Shown piece by piece: positions 9,772 to 19,219 of a stretch of 64,000 nt of DNA (position 1 is the stretch's first letter; every line of letters starts with the position of its first letter). The notes beneath the pieces were generated by a model. That model was not told the origin of the DNA. It did no database searches and worked only from the letters and a program-made list of their open reading frames with translations. The translations under genes were made by a program, and so were the position numbers. The DNA comes from Mycobacterium sp. ST-F2. GTDB lineage: Bacteria > Actinomycetota > Actinomycetes > Mycobacteriales > Mycobacteriaceae. The DNA lies in assembly GCF_001905655.1 (NCBI RefSeq), contig NZ_JMHT01000001.1, positions 30,224 to 94,223 of the forward strand, read 5' to 3'.

Positions 9772-10743
9772 ATGGCGCTGCACACCCCGCTGACCGAGTT
9801 GTTCGGCATCGACCACCCGATAGTGCTGGCTCCGATGGGCGACGTATCCGGTGGCCGGCTGGCGGCCGCGGTATCGGAGGGCGGCGGGCTGGGCCTGATC
9901 GGCGGCGGCCGCGGCGACCTCACGATGCTCGCCACCGAATGCCGGTTGGCCAAGGAGGGCACCGAAAAGCCCTGGGGCGTCGGCCTACTCACCTGGGCGG
10001 TGAACCGGGAGATCATCGATTGGGTGATCGCGCAGCAGCCCGCCGCCATCATCTTGTCGTTCGGCGACCCCGCCCCCTTCGCCAAGGCCATCCACGACGC
10101 CGGCATCCCGCTGCTGTCCCAGGTGCACAGCCTCGATGAGGCCAAGCAGGCGCTCGACGCCGGAGTCCAGGTACTCGTCGCGCAGGGCCGGGAGGCCGGT
10201 GGCCATCACGGCGGCCGCTCCACGCTGCCGTTCGTCCCCGCCGTCGTCGACCTGGCACACGACACCCCGGTACTCGCGGCGGGCGGTATCGGCGACGGCC
10301 GCGGTCTCGCCGCCGCACTTGCGCTCGGTGCCGCGGGTGCCATGATCGGCACGCGATTCGAAGCCACCCACGAGTCCCTGCTCAGCGCCGCTGAGTCGAA
10401 GGCCATGCTGAAGGCGACGGCGGAAGACACCACCACCGGCCGCGCCATCGACATCGCCTCGCGGCCGATCGAAACGCGTTGGCCGGCCCGGTATCCGGCG
10501 CGCACGTTGCGCAGCGTCTTCACCGACGAGTGGCAGGACCGCGACGCCGAGCTCGACGCAGATCTCAAGGCACAACAGGAGTTCCGTGACCGGGCGGCCA
10601 AGATGGATATGGACTACGTGCCGATCTGGGCCGGCGAGGCCCTCGACCTGATCGACGAGCTGGAGCTGGCCGCTCCGCTGGTCCAGAAGATCGCCCACGA
10701 CGCCGAACAGGCGCTCACCCGAGCCACCGCCCACATCCGCTGA
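9772..10743 (+). CDS. Nitronate monooxygenase family (2-nitropropane dioxygenase-like) flavoprotein
   Basis: 323 residues. TIM-barrel FMN features are visible: [31 protein letters not shown] at the N-terminus (read in part), a phosphate-binding [10 protein letters not shown] and [22 protein letters not shown]. Family members oxidise alkyl nitronates, and class I enzymes detoxify propionate 3-nitronate; other members are enoyl-ACP reductase-like, so the substrate is open. Its TGA shares a base with the nei2 ATG (TGATG), suggesting cotranscription by position rather than shared function. Confidence 0.85.
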   Translation: MALHTPLTELFGIDHPIVLAPMGDVSGGRLAAAVSEGGGLGLIGGGRGDLTMLATECRLAKEGTEKPWGVGLLTWAVNREIIDWVIAQQPAAIILSFGDPAPFAKAIHDAGIPLLSQVHSLDEAKQALDAGVQVLVAQGREAGGHHGGRSTLPFVPAVVDLAHDTPVLAAGGIGDGRGLAAALALGAAGAMIGTRFEATHESLLSAAESKAMLKATAEDTTTGRAIDIASRPIETRWPARYPARTLRSVFTDEWQDRDAELDADLKAQQEFRDRAAKMDMDYVPIWAGEALDLIDELELAAPLVQKIAHDAEQALTRATAHIR

Positions 10744-11543
10744 TGCCCGAAGGCGACACCGTCTTTCACACCGCAGCGATCCTCCACGAGGCGCTGCAGG
10801 GAAAGACGCTGACCCGGTGCGACATTCGCGTGCCGAAGTTCGCCACCGTCGACCTCACCGGCCAGACGGTCGACGAGGTCATCAGCCGTGGCAAGCACCT
10901 GTTCATCCGCACCGCGGCGGCCAGCATCCACTCGCACCTCAAGATGGAGGGCAAGTGGCAGGTCAACACCCGGCCTCGCCGACCCGACCACAAGACACGA
11001 ATCATCCTGGAAACGAATGACCTTCAGGCGATAGGCACCGAGCTCGGCACTCTGGAAGTCCTCCAACGGGACCACGACGAAGAACCCGTCAAACATCTCG
11101 GACCGGATCTCCTTGGCCCGGAATGGGATCCACACAGAGCGGCGGCCAACCTCACCCAGGACCCCGAACGACCGCTGCACGCAGCACTACTCGACCAGCG
11201 CAACCTGGCGGGCGTCGGCAACGTCTACGCCAATGAGCTGTGCTTCATCGTCGGGCGCCGCCCGACGGCCCCGGTCAGCACAGTGAAAGACCCGCTGCGG
11301 CTGGCGCAGCGGGCCCGGGACATGTTGTGGTTGAACAGAAACCGATGGAACCGCACTACAACGGGCGATACCCGACCCGGCCGTCAACTCTGGGTGTACG
11401 GCCGGGCCGGGCAGGCATGTCGCAGGTGCGGGACGCTGATCGAATCAGGCGACCGGGACCGGCACGAGAACCTCGACGTCGTCGGCCACCTCGACAACCT
11501 CACGGACCGGATCACCTTCTGGTGCCCGCTTTGTCAGCCATGA
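10743..11543 (+). CDS. nei2: Nei2-type DNA glycosylase / AP lyase
   Basis: 266 residues. MPEGDTV gives the catalytic Pro2-Glu3 of Fpg/Nei enzymes that excise oxidised bases. SRGKHLFIR, the helix-two-turn-helix ([17 protein letters not shown]) and a C-terminal zinc finger (CRRC ... CPLC) follow. It resembles Rv3297 strongly, recalled from memory, but the zinc-finger loop between the cysteine pairs is about 14 residues longer than in that protein. The last 99 bases overlap the converging desaturase gene, and the extended loop lies in that overlap. Start ATG is fixed by the need for Pro2. Confidence 0.9.
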   Translation: MPEGDTVFHTAAILHEALQGKTLTRCDIRVPKFATVDLTGQTVDEVISRGKHLFIRTAAASIHSHLKMEGKWQVNTRPRRPDHKTRIILETNDLQAIGTELGTLEVLQRDHDEEPVKHLGPDLLGPEWDPHRAAANLTQDPERPLHAALLDQRNLAGVGNVYANELCFIVGRRPTAPVSTVKDPLRLAQRARDMLWLNRNRWNRTTTGDTRPGRQLWVYGRAGQACRRCGTLIESGDRDRHENLDVVGHLDNLTDRITFWCPLCQP

Positions 11544-12590
11544 GTCCGGCAGAGCCAGGCGGCAGATCTTCTTGACCACCGAGAAGAACTGCTTGTGGAT
11601 CGGGCCCGTGTTGTAGGGCAGGTCGTACTTCTCGCACAGTGCCTTGACCTCCGGCGAGATTTCCGCGTAGCGGTGCGCCGGGATGTCGGGGAACAGGTGG
11701 TGCTCGATCTGGAACGACAGGTTGCCGCTGAAGATGTGGAACCACTTGCCACCGGACAGGTTCGCCGAACCCAGCAGCTGGCGGTAGTACCACTGGCCGC
11801 GGGTCTCGCTCTTGGTCTCCTCGATGGTGAACTCGTGGGTGCCCTCGGGGAAGTGACCGCAGAAGATGATCACGTACGACCACACGTTGCGCATCAGGTT
11901 CGCGGTCATGTTGCCGGCGAACACGAACGGCAGGAACGGGCCGGCCAGCAGCGGGAAGGCCACGTAGTCCTTGACGGTCTGCTTGCGGACCTTCGCCCAC
12001 ATCTCACGCAGCATGTCCTTCTTGTCCCGCAGCTTGATCTCGCCGGTGCGGATGCGCTCGGTCTCCAGTTCGTGCAGCGCGACGCCGTACTGGAAGAACA
12101 CCATCAGCAGGAAGGCGTAGACCGGGTTGCCCAGGTAGTACGGGCTCCACTTCTGGTCCTCGCTCATGCGCAGGATGCCGTAGCCGATGTCGCGGTCCAT
12201 GTCGACGATGTTGGTGTAGGTGTGGTGCATGTAGTTGTGCGAGTGCCGCCACTGGTTGGACGGGCAGGCCGAATCCCATTCGAAGTTCTGGCCGCGCAGC
12301 GCCGGGTCGCCCATCCAGTCGTACTGGCCGTGCATGACGTTGTGGCCGATCTCCATGTTGTCCAGGATTTTCGACAGGCCCAGCATCACAGTGCCGACGG
12401 GCCAGGCCGGGGGCAGGAACAGCAGCGCGCGGCCACCGATCTCCAGCTTGCGCTGCATGGCGATGATGTTGCGGATGTAGTCCGAGTCGCGGTCGCCGAG
12501 GTCGGCGAGGTGGCGTTCGCGGATGGCGTCGAGCGCGCGGCCGAACTCGTCGAACTGCTCGGGGGTCATGGGGGCGGGACGTTGAGCCAT
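11445..12590 (-). CDS. DesA3-like membrane acyl-CoA desaturase
   Basis: 381 residues. Three histidine clusters of the membrane diiron desaturases are present: GHNVMH (82-87), HSHNYMHH (116-123) and QIEHH (294-298). Hydrophobic spans surround them ([31 protein letters not shown]). Mycobacterial DesA3 (Rv3229c) makes oleoyl-CoA from stearoyl-CoA with the oxidoreductase Rv3230c; the matching reductase gene lies 38 bases upstream here. The final 32 residues are a variable acidic-hydrophobic tail that overlaps nei2 on the other strand. The TetR gene beyond the reductase probably controls the pair. Confidence 0.9.
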   Translation of the reverse strand: MAQRPAPMTPEQFDEFGRALDAIRERHLADLGDRDSDYIRNIIAMQRKLEIGGRALLFLPPAWPVGTVMLGLSKILDNMEIGHNVMHGQYDWMGDPALRGQNFEWDSACPSNQWRHSHNYMHHTYTNIVDMDRDIGYGILRMSEDQKWSPYYLGNPVYAFLLMVFFQYGVALHELETERIRTGEIKLRDKKDMLREMWAKVRKQTVKDYVAFPLLAGPFLPFVFAGNMTANLMRNVWSYVIIFCGHFPEGTHEFTIEETKSETRGQWYYRQLLGSANLSGGKWFHIFSGNLSFQIEHHLFPDIPAHRYAEISPEVKALCEKYDLPYNTGPIHKQFFSVVKKICRLALPDSWLTKRAPEGDPVREVVEVADDVEVLVPVPVA

Positions 12591-12628
12591 GGTTCGCCTC
12601 CTTTGTGCGTGTGGGCTGGTGGGGTGGT

Positions 12629-13693
12629 CTAGAGGTCGATCTCGACGTCGCCGTACGGGGCGGTCACGCAGATTTCGATGTTTTCGTCGGGGGCGGTCGA
12701 TACGGCGCCGGTGATCAGGTTTTTCACGGGGCCGCTGATCTTCTTGCGGGTGCAGGTGTGGCAGATGCCCATCCGGCAGCCGTTGGTCGGGTTGAGGCCG
12801 GCGGCCTCGGCCTGCTCGAGGATGGAGCGGCCGTCGTCGACCACGTCGACCTTGCTTTCGGTGAAGGCGACGTTGCCGCCGGAGGCTTCGGTCGGGACGG
12901 CGATGACCGGGGGCACGAAGCTCTCGGACTGTGCGCCCGGCAGCAGGTCCTTGACGGCGTCGACCAGGGCAGGCGGGCCACAGACGAACACCGCGTCGGG
13001 GTTGGGCATCGCGGCGGCCAGGTGGTCCGGGCTGAAGTGGCCGCTGAGGTCGCCGCGGTTGGAGCGGGTGTAGCTGTGCAGGACCTTCACACCCGGGGTG
13101 GCCGCCAGCTCGGTGGCGTACGCGGCCTCTTCGGGGTTGCGGGCGTAGTGGAGGAAGGCGACCTCGCCGTCGAAGTTCTCCTCGCGCAGGGTGCGCAGCA
13201 TGGACAGCACCGGGGTGATGCCGCTGCCGCCGGAGACCAGCAGGATGCGCCGGGGCCGCGTATCGGGCGGGCCGCCCGGAAGAGTGAAGTCACCACCGAC
13301 AGAGTCGAGGTGCACGACCATGCCGGGCTCGGCGTTCTCGAACAGATGGGTGGAGACCAGGCCGCCGTCGTGCAGGCCGACGGTCAGCTCGATGACCGGG
13401 CTGCCTTCGGAGTTGGCCGGCGAGTAGCACCGGGTGCGGCGACGGCCGTCGATCTCGACGGTCAGGTTGATGTGCTGGCCGGCTTTGAATCCGGTCCAGG
13501 CGTCATTGGGCTGCAGGGTCAGGGTGACGCTGCGGGGCGTCTGCCGACGGACAGCGACGACCTTGGCGCGGGCGTCGTTGACGGTCCAGGTGCGGTCGAA
13601 AACCTCGGTGTACCGGTCCACGCCGTGCGGGCCGGTGAGGATGCCAACCAGGGCGGAGCGCCGTACTCGGCGGCTCAAAGTTTCGGTGAACAT
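12629..13693 (-). CDS. Desaturase-linked ferredoxin reductase (flavin / 2Fe-2S)
   Basis: 354 residues from ATG 13693 (MFTETLSRRVRRSALVG), chosen over an upstream start because Rv3230c-type proteins begin this way. FAD-binding RCYSPANS, NAD(P)H-binding LVSGGSGITPVLSMLR and FVCGPPALVDAV, and a C-terminal plant-type [2Fe-2S] domain (CRMGICHTC with a later cysteine in EICVTAP) follow in order. It passes electrons from NADPH to the DesA3-like desaturase. Candidate operator repeats overlap the start codon (see 13686-13845). Confidence 0.9.
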   Translation of the reverse strand: MFTETLSRRVRRSALVGILTGPHGVDRYTEVFDRTWTVNDARAKVVAVRRQTPRSVTLTLQPNDAWTGFKAGQHINLTVEIDGRRRTRCYSPANSEGSPVIELTVGLHDGGLVSTHLFENAEPGMVVHLDSVGGDFTLPGGPPDTRPRRILLVSGGSGITPVLSMLRTLREENFDGEVAFLHYARNPEEAAYATELAATPGVKVLHSYTRSNRGDLSGHFSPDHLAAAMPNPDAVFVCGPPALVDAVKDLLPGAQSESFVPPVIAVPTEASGGNVAFTESKVDVVDDGRSILEQAEAAGLNPTNGCRMGICHTCTRKKISGPVKNLITGAVSTAPDENIEICVTAPYGDVEIDL

Positions 13694-13845
13694 GTGTACA
13701 CAGTGACCGACTCCAAGCGTTCGCGTCAAGACCTAAACCGCAGGTTGTTGCTGGGATCACACAGTGAACATCCGTATGCATTCGCCATACACAATCGTTC
13801 CAAACTGCGGATTCGCCGCGCTGTGTAAACTTTGTTCGGTGAACA
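13686..13845. promoter_or_regulatory. Divergent control region with repeated GTGAACA motifs
   Basis: The gap between the reductase and the TetR gene holds GTGAACA three times in one orientation, at 13686-13692, 13764-13770 and 13839-13845. The first and third are part of an identical TTCGGTGAACA (13682-13692 and 13835-13845). The third forms an exact dyad TGTTC-GGT-GAACA (13833-13845) over the TetR GTG start. Two more dyads occur, TGTGTACACA (13693-13702) and GTATG-N7-CATAC (13774-13790). This is the expected place for a FabR/DesT-type operator; which repeat is bound is not known. Confidence 0.5.
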
Positions 13846-14519
13846 GTCGTACCCCTGGTTCACGCGACCGGAGGTCCAGCCGCTCATCGAGCTCTCGCGT
13901 CCAGGACAACCTGTCGCGCGAAGAACGCAAGGAAGCCACCCGCCGCGCGATCATCACGGCTGCCCTCAAGCTGCTGGAAGAGGACAGTTTCGGCGCGCTG
14001 AGCCTGCGCGAGGTCACCCGCGAAGCCGGCATCGTGCCCGCCGCCTTCTACCGGCACTTCGAAACCATGGACGCCCTCGGCCTGGTCCTGATCGACGAGT
14101 CGTTCCGCGCCCTGCGGGAAATGCTCCGTGGTGGCCGCGCCGGCCAACTCGACCCCAAACGCATCATCGAGTCGTCCGTCGACATCCTGTTCAACAGCGT
14201 CGCCGAACGCCCCGAGCACTGGCGCTTCATCAGCCGCGAGCGCAACAGTGGCGTCACCGCGCTGCGCTACGCGATCCGCACGGAAATCCGGTTGATCACC
14301 TCCGAGCTCGCGATCGACCTGGGCCGGCTGCCCGGGCTCACCACCTGGAGCGCCGAGGACCTGAACATCGTGGCCGGGCTGTTCGTCAACACGATGATGA
14401 CTACCGCCGAATCCATCGACGACGCCAATGACGCCAAGGCACTGGACGACGTCAAGCGGACCGCGCGCAAGCAGCTGCGCATGATCGCCGTCGGCGTGGC
14501 CGGGTGGCACAGCGGCTAA
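13839..14519 (+). CDS. FabR/DesT-type TetR repressor
   Basis: 226 residues from GTG 13839; a longer frame begins at 13764 but its first 25 residues look non-coding. The helix-turn-helix region (ATRRAIITAALKLLEEDSF, SLREVTREAGIVPAAFYRHF) and the following FETMDALGLVLIDESF closely resemble FabR of E. coli and DesT of Pseudomonas, which sense unsaturated acyl groups and repress desaturase genes. Divergent placement beside a desaturase-reductase operon supports the same job here. The motifs are seen; the ligand is inferred from the family. Confidence 0.8.
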   Translation: MNSRTPGSRDRRSSRSSSSRVQDNLSREERKEATRRAIITAALKLLEEDSFGALSLREVTREAGIVPAAFYRHFETMDALGLVLIDESFRALREMLRGGRAGQLDPKRIIESSVDILFNSVAERPEHWRFISRERNSGVTALRYAIRTEIRLITSELAIDLGRLPGLTTWSAEDLNIVAGLFVNTMMTTAESIDDANDAKALDDVKRTARKQLRMIAVGVAGWHSG

Positions 14520-14529
14520 CGTCAGCCGC

Positions 14530-15303
14530 ATGACAACGCTGTCGCTCGCCTATCCCCGTCCCGATATCGCCGTCCTCACCCTGGACCGGCCGGACAAACT
14601 CAACGCGCTGAACCTCGAACTCGTCGAGGCGCTGCACAGCACTCTCGAGGAGATCCACCGGAACAACGAGTGCCGCGTCGTCGTACTCACCGGCGCGGGC
14701 CGCGGATTCTGTTCGGGCCTGGACCTTTCCGACCCCAACCCGCCGGAAGCCGGTGGCGGACTGGAGTTTCCACGGTCGGGTATGCGCTGGCAGGAACGGA
14801 TCGCCGAGCTGACCACCCGCATCCAGAACCTGCGCCAACCGGTGATCGCGGCGGTCAACGGACCAGCCTACGGTGGCGGTTTCGCGCTCGCGCTGGCCTC
14901 CGACATCCGGATCGCCGGACCCGGTGCGCGATTCTGCACCCAGTTCATCAAGCTGGGCATCGGCGGCTGCGACATCGGGGTGAGCTACACGCTCCCCCGG
15001 ATCGTCGGCGCCGGCCAGGCGTTCGACCTGATCCTCACCGCCCGGACGGTGGCTGCCGACGAGGCACTGCGCCTGGGGCTGGTGTCGCGACTGTCTGAGG
15101 ACGACGTCGTCGCGGACGCGCTGGCCATCGCCGAAACCCTCTGTGGCTACGGAAAGTTCGGTCTCGAGTCGACCAAGCAGGTGTTGTGGGCCAACCTCGA
15201 GGCCCCCAGCCTGCAGGCCGCGCTGCATGTCGAGAACCGCAGCCAGATTCTCGCCGCCGCGGGCCACATCGATTTGGCGGCAAAGGCGTTCGGCAGCCGG
15301 TAG
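14530..15303 (+). CDS. Enoyl-CoA hydratase/isomerase family (crotonase)
   Basis: 257 residues. The crotonase fold is shown by LDRPDKLNALN, TGAGRGFCSGLDLSD (oxyanion hole) and AAVNGPAYGGGFALALASDIRIAGPGARFC, read in part. The usual second catalytic glutamate position is replaced by a glycine-rich LGIGGCDIGVSYTLPR, so hydratase activity is not guaranteed and isomerase or hydrolase activity is possible. It starts 10 bases after the TetR gene. The stop TAG abuts the stop of the convergent membrane-protein gene. Confidence 0.8.
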   Translation: MTTLSLAYPRPDIAVLTLDRPDKLNALNLELVEALHSTLEEIHRNNECRVVVLTGAGRGFCSGLDLSDPNPPEAGGGLEFPRSGMRWQERIAELTTRIQNLRQPVIAAVNGPAYGGGFALALASDIRIAGPGARFCTQFIKLGIGGCDIGVSYTLPRIVGAGQAFDLILTARTVAADEALRLGLVSRLSEDDVVADALAIAETLCGYGKFGLESTKQVLWANLEAPSLQAALHVENRSQILAAAGHIDLAAKAFGSR

Positions 15304-15729
15304 CTAGGGCACGCGCTTCTTCAGTCGTGCCACCCGGTGCAACTGCCCGAAGATGTTCAGCGAGGTGAGCATCGGGATGCCGCCGATGAAGGTGCGAAAC
15401 GAGGGGTGGCCGCCGTGGACCTGGAGTTCGTACATACAGCCGACCACGTAGAAGAAGCCCATGGTGAACAGCAGCGCGGGTATCGCGTAGGCCAGCGGCG
15501 AGCCGGCGTCCGACACCAGTTCATTCGCGTAGTCGATCTCGTCCTGCGACATCGGTTGGCCCTTACGTACTTTCGCCAGTACGGCCTTGTGGGCGCCTAC
15601 CTGCTCACCCAATGGTGCGGGTGGTCGTCGTTCCAACCCGCGTACGTACACGAAGACGCACGTGATGAGGATCAGCGCCAGCATTCCGGCGAGGATTGTC
15701 AGCCCGCCCCACAGCTCCATGTCCGTCAT
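15304..15729 (-). CDS. Small MmpL-linked membrane protein, unknown function
   Basis: 141 residues from ATG 15729 with a GGAGGAG ribosome site 5 bases before it; the longer upstream frame runs through mmpL and is rejected. Two membrane spans are evident, LTILAGMLALILITCVFVYV and LAYAIPALLFTMGFFYVVG, with a basic C-terminus (LHRVARLKKRVP). Its ATG overlaps the mmpL stop as ATGA, so it is the third gene of an mmpS-mmpL operon. I do not recognise a named family; an accessory subunit of the transporter is a reasonable inference. Confidence 0.75.
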   Translation of the reverse strand: MTDMELWGGLTILAGMLALILITCVFVYVRGLERRPPAPLGEQVGAHKAVLAKVRKGQPMSQDEIDYANELVSDAGSPLAYAIPALLFTMGFFYVVGCMYELQVHGGHPSFRTFIGGIPMLTSLNIFGQLHRVARLKKRVP

Positions 15730-18635
15730 GCGTCTCCTCCGTGGCTTCGCGAACCCACACCCGACCCGCTGACCGCGGGATCGCCGTCCTCCCACAGCAG
15801 CAGTTGACGCACCGATTGCCGCGATCCGTACGGCTGCAGCATCTGGCTCGCAGGGCGCGGCCGCACCTTCAGCGGCCACCAGAACCACCGACCGAGTAGC
15901 ACCGCGATGGCCGGCGTCATGAACGACCGCACGATCAGCGTGTCGAACAGCAGGCCGAGGGCGATGGTCGTACCGATCTGGCCGAGGACCCGCAGATCGG
16001 CAAACAGGAAGGACGCCATGGTCGCGGCGAACACCAGCCCGGCCGACGTCACCACCGCGCCGGACCCGGCCATCGCGCGGATGATGCCGGTGTTGATGCC
16101 GGCGTGGATCTCTTCTTTGAACCGCGAGATGAGCAGCAGGTTGTAGTCCGACCCCACCGCCAGCAGCAGAATGACGGCCAGCGCCAACACAATCCAGTAC
16201 AGGTCGATGCCGAAGATGTCCTGCCAGATCAGCACGGACAGCCCGAAGGAGGCGCCCAGCGACAGCGCCACGGTACCGACGATGACCAGGGCCGCGACGA
16301 TGCTGCGGGTGATGAACATCATCACCAACAGAATCAGGCTCAGCGCCGCGATCCCCGCGATCATGAGGTCGTATTTCGCGCCCTCCTGAATGTCCTTGTA
16401 CGTGGCCGCGGTACCGGCAAGGTAGATCCTCGATCCACCCAGGGGCGTGCCCTTCACCGCCTGCTGCGCGGCGTGCCGGACGGCGGCGATGTGCGAAATG
16501 CCTTCGGGCGTGGCGGGATCGCCTTCGTGCGTGATGATCATGCGGGCGGCCTTGCCGTCCGGCGACATGAACAACTTCATGCCGCGCTGGAACTCGGGGT
16601 TCGTGAACGCTTCCGGCGGCAGATAGAACGAATCGTCGGTTTTCGACGCGTCGTAGGCCTGCCCCAGTGCGGTGGCGTTCTGCAATGACGCGGCCGCCTG
16701 GTCGTTGAGACCTGAGTTCGTGGAGTAGTTCGTCATCGTCAGATCGCGGTTGGTCTCCTGGCTCGCGATCTGCGGCGGGATCAATGCGAGCAGCTTCGGT
16801 TGCAGCGCATCGAGTTTGGCGATACTCCCGGCGACATCACCCAGTTGGTCGGTCAGGTCATCGATACCGTCGAGCGAATCGAAGACCGAGCGCAACGCGG
16901 CGCAGATCGGGATGTCGTAGCAGTGTGGTTCCCAATAGAAGTAGTTACGGATCGGCCGGAAGAAGTCGTCGAAATCGGCAATCTTGTTGCGCAGGTCCTG
17001 CGCCGTGGCGACGGTCTGCTGAAATGCCTTGGCCTGCTCGTGGGTGAGTGCCCCGGATTGCTGCTGCAGCGAATACTGCTGGCGCAGAATGTCTATCGAC
17101 TTGTTGATCACGTCGACCTGCCTGAGCAGGTCAGCACTGCGCGCCTGCTGGAAGGGCAGGTTGTTGATCTGCCCGGCGTTTCCGGCACTGATCAGGAACG
17201 GTATCGACGAGTGGTCCAGGGGCGTGCCCAGCGGCCGGGTGATCGACTGCACCTGCGCGATGCCGTCGGTGTGGAACACCGCTTTCGCGACGCGCTCCAG
17301 CAGGATCATGTCGGTGGAGTTGCGCAGATCGTGGTCGGCTTCGATCATCAGCAGTTCGGGATTGAGTCGGGCCTGAGAAAAGTGCCGCTCCGCGGCGGCG
17401 TAGCCGATATTGGCCGGAGCGTCGGCGGGCATATACGGGCGGGTGTCGTAACTCGTCTTGTACCCGGGCAGAGCGATCAGGCCGATGAGGGCCACCGCGA
17501 CGGTCACCACGAGAATGGGGCCGGGCCAGCGCACGATGGCCGTGCCGATGCGCCGCCAGCCTTGCGTCTGCAGCTGACGCACGGGTTCGAAGAGGCCGAA
17601 GTGCCGGCCGATGCACAGCAGCGCGGGCGCGAGCGTCAACGCGGCGACGACCGCGACGAGAACGCCTGTGCCGGCCGGGATTCCGAGGCTCTTGAAGTAC
17701 GGCAGCCGAGTGAACGTCAGACAGAACACCGCGCCCGCGATGGTCAGGCCCGACCCCAGGATGATGTGCGAGGTGCCGTGATACATCGTGTTGTACGCCG
17801 TGACCCGATCCTGACCGGCGTATCTGGCTTCGTGGAACCGGCCGAGGATGAAGATCGCATAGTCGGTGCCAGCGGCAATGACCAAGAGCGTCAACAGGTT
17901 TGTCGAGTACGTGGAGAGTTCGATGATGCCGGCGCTGGCGAGCGAGGCAACGACGCCTCGCGACGCGGTCAGCTCCATCATCACCGTGAAGATCACCATG
18001 ATCACCGTGGTGAACCGACGGTAGAGCGAGAACAGCATCACCATGATGACGCCGATGGTGATCAGGGTGGTCTTGAGCGTGCCGTGGCGGCCCACCTCGA
18101 ACTGGTCGGTGATCAAAGGTGCCGCGCCCGTGAGATACACCTTGAGACCTGGTGGCGGTGGGGTGTTCTCGATGATCCTGCGGACGGAGTCAACCGATTC
18201 ATTGGCCAGCGATTCGCCCTGATTGCCGGCGAGGTACACCTGTACCAGCGCGGCCTTGCCGTCGGCGCTCTGCGACCCGGCTGCCGTCAGCGGGTCGCCC
18301 CAGAAGTTCTGCACGTGTTGGACGTGTTTGGTATCGGCGGTCAGTTTGTCGATCAGGCCGTCGTAGTAGTGGTGCGCGGCCGCCCCGAGCGGCTGGTCGC
18401 CCTCCAGGACGATCATGGCCGAACTGTCGGAATCGAACTCCTGGAACACCTTGCCGATCCGTTTCGCCGCCTGCAGCGACGGCGCGTCGGTGGGGCTCAG
18501 TGACACGTTGTGGGACTCGGCCACCGTCTCCAGCTGCGGCACAAAGACATTCGTGACGACGGCCAGCGCCAGCCAGAAGAAGGCGATGAACACCGAATAC
18601 CGCCGGATGAAGTCCGGAACCCGGCCCCCGCTCAT
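15726..18635 (-). CDS. MmpL-family RND lipid transporter
   Basis: 969 residues. The MmpL layout is clear: one N-terminal span (VFIAFFWLALAVVTNVFVP), a first periplasmic domain (AESHNVSLSPTDAPSL), a six-span block starting near residue 190 (TLITIGVIMVMLFSLYRRF, GTDYAIFILGRFHEARYAG), a second periplasmic domain and a second block ([16 protein letters not shown]). The conserved Asp-Tyr pairs GTDYAIF and GSDYNLL carry the proton relay. The MmpL4/5-type second domain and mmpS partner suggest export of siderophore, glycopeptidolipid or related lipid; which one cannot be read. ATGA overlaps join it to mmpS and to the small membrane protein. Confidence 0.92.
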   Translation of the reverse strand: MSGGRVPDFIRRYSVFIAFFWLALAVVTNVFVPQLETVAESHNVSLSPTDAPSLQAAKRIGKVFQEFDSDSSAMIVLEGDQPLGAAAHHYYDGLIDKLTADTKHVQHVQNFWGDPLTAAGSQSADGKAALVQVYLAGNQGESLANESVDSVRRIIENTPPPPGLKVYLTGAAPLITDQFEVGRHGTLKTTLITIGVIMVMLFSLYRRFTTVIMVIFTVMMELTASRGVVASLASAGIIELSTYSTNLLTLLVIAAGTDYAIFILGRFHEARYAGQDRVTAYNTMYHGTSHIILGSGLTIAGAVFCLTFTRLPYFKSLGIPAGTGVLVAVVAALTLAPALLCIGRHFGLFEPVRQLQTQGWRRIGTAIVRWPGPILVVTVAVALIGLIALPGYKTSYDTRPYMPADAPANIGYAAAERHFSQARLNPELLMIEADHDLRNSTDMILLERVAKAVFHTDGIAQVQSITRPLGTPLDHSSIPFLISAGNAGQINNLPFQQARSADLLRQVDVINKSIDILRQQYSLQQQSGALTHEQAKAFQQTVATAQDLRNKIADFDDFFRPIRNYFYWEPHCYDIPICAALRSVFDSLDGIDDLTDQLGDVAGSIAKLDALQPKLLALIPPQIASQETNRDLTMTNYSTNSGLNDQAAASLQNATALGQAYDASKTDDSFYLPPEAFTNPEFQRGMKLFMSPDGKAARMIITHEGDPATPEGISHIAAVRHAAQQAVKGTPLGGSRIYLAGTAATYKDIQEGAKYDLMIAGIAALSLILLVMMFITRSIVAALVIVGTVALSLGASFGLSVLIWQDIFGIDLYWIVLALAVILLLAVGSDYNLLLISRFKEEIHAGINTGIIRAMAGSGAVVTSAGLVFAATMASFLFADLRVLGQIGTTIALGLLFDTLIVRSFMTPAIAVLLGRWFWWPLKVRPRPASQMLQPYGSRQSVRQLLLWEDGDPAVSGSGVGSRSHGGDA

Positions 18636-19078
18636 CCGGATTTGTCCAGACAGTAGGTGAATGCGTGCACGGTGTTCACCGTTCTCTCGTCTTTGATGGC
18701 GTCATCGATCGTGATGCGGCAACCGATCGAATCACTGTCGCCCTGGGCCTGGACGTTGACGAACACCGCCGGCTGAGTGGTGGTCGTGTCGTAGGCCCAT
18801 GGCAACCTGACGGCGTCGGCGCGCTGCGGCTGGGCGTTCACGTCCAGATAGGTGACGGTGGCGACGGTGCCCGGCGGCCCGAAGACCTCGATCAACACAT
18901 GCTTGGGGTTGAACGGCACGATGTCATTCACCGCGCCGCTCGGCGTCGACGTGACGTCATGGGACGCGAAGATGCCGTGCAGCCGAAGCACCGCGAAGCC
19001 GGCAACCACGATCACCACCGCCGCCACCATATACATCCAGTGGCGACTCAGCTGGCGTCTGATCGAAAACCGCTGCAT
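18632..19078 (-). CDS. MmpS-family membrane protein
   Basis: 148 residues: short basic N-terminus, one membrane span (WMYMVAAVVIVVAGFAVLRL), then an extracytoplasmic domain with the family features VLIEVFGPPGTVATVTYLD, PWAYD and two conserved cysteines (IGCRITID, FTYCLDKSG). MmpS proteins act with the MmpL encoded next to them. It is the first gene of the operon. The 141 bases to the divergent TetR gene should hold the promoter. Confidence 0.92.
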   Translation of the reverse strand: MQRFSIRRQLSRHWMYMVAAVVIVVAGFAVLRLHGIFASHDVTSTPSGAVNDIVPFNPKHVLIEVFGPPGTVATVTYLDVNAQPQRADAVRLPWAYDTTTTQPAVFVNVQAQGDSDSIGCRITIDDAIKDERTVNTVHAFTYCLDKSG

Positions 19079-19147
19079 CCGTTACCCTTTCGCACCGGCA
19101 GGCGTGGTCTGCGCGGTACGTCTCCCTAGCGTGGCTAATCAAGAAGG

Positions 19148-19183
19148 TTGACGGTATGACATTAAACCCGGTGGGGCTATAAT
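19148..19183 (+). promoter_or_regulatory. Possible promoter for the TetR gene facing mmpS
   Basis: A consensus -10 TATAAT (19178-19183) lies 36 bases before the ATG at 19220. TTGACG (19148-19153) is too far away (24 bases), but ATGACA (19156-19161) stands 16 bases upstream and is a weak -35. The region also separates the divergent mmpS gene, so a TetR operator is likely nearby, but I see no convincing dyad. Confidence 0.4.
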
Positions 19184-19219
19184 TCAACACGTAAAGAATT
19201 CTGTGAACCAGGGAGTCGA

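Noticed and set aside
13764..13838. N-terminal extension of the TetR gene from ATG 13764
   Set aside because: The added residues lack conservation character and cover the candidate operator; GTG 13839 fits better.
16800..18503. 567-codon plus-strand frame opposite mmpL
   Set aside because: Arg/Asp/Val-rich shadow protein with no domain; mmpL is certain.
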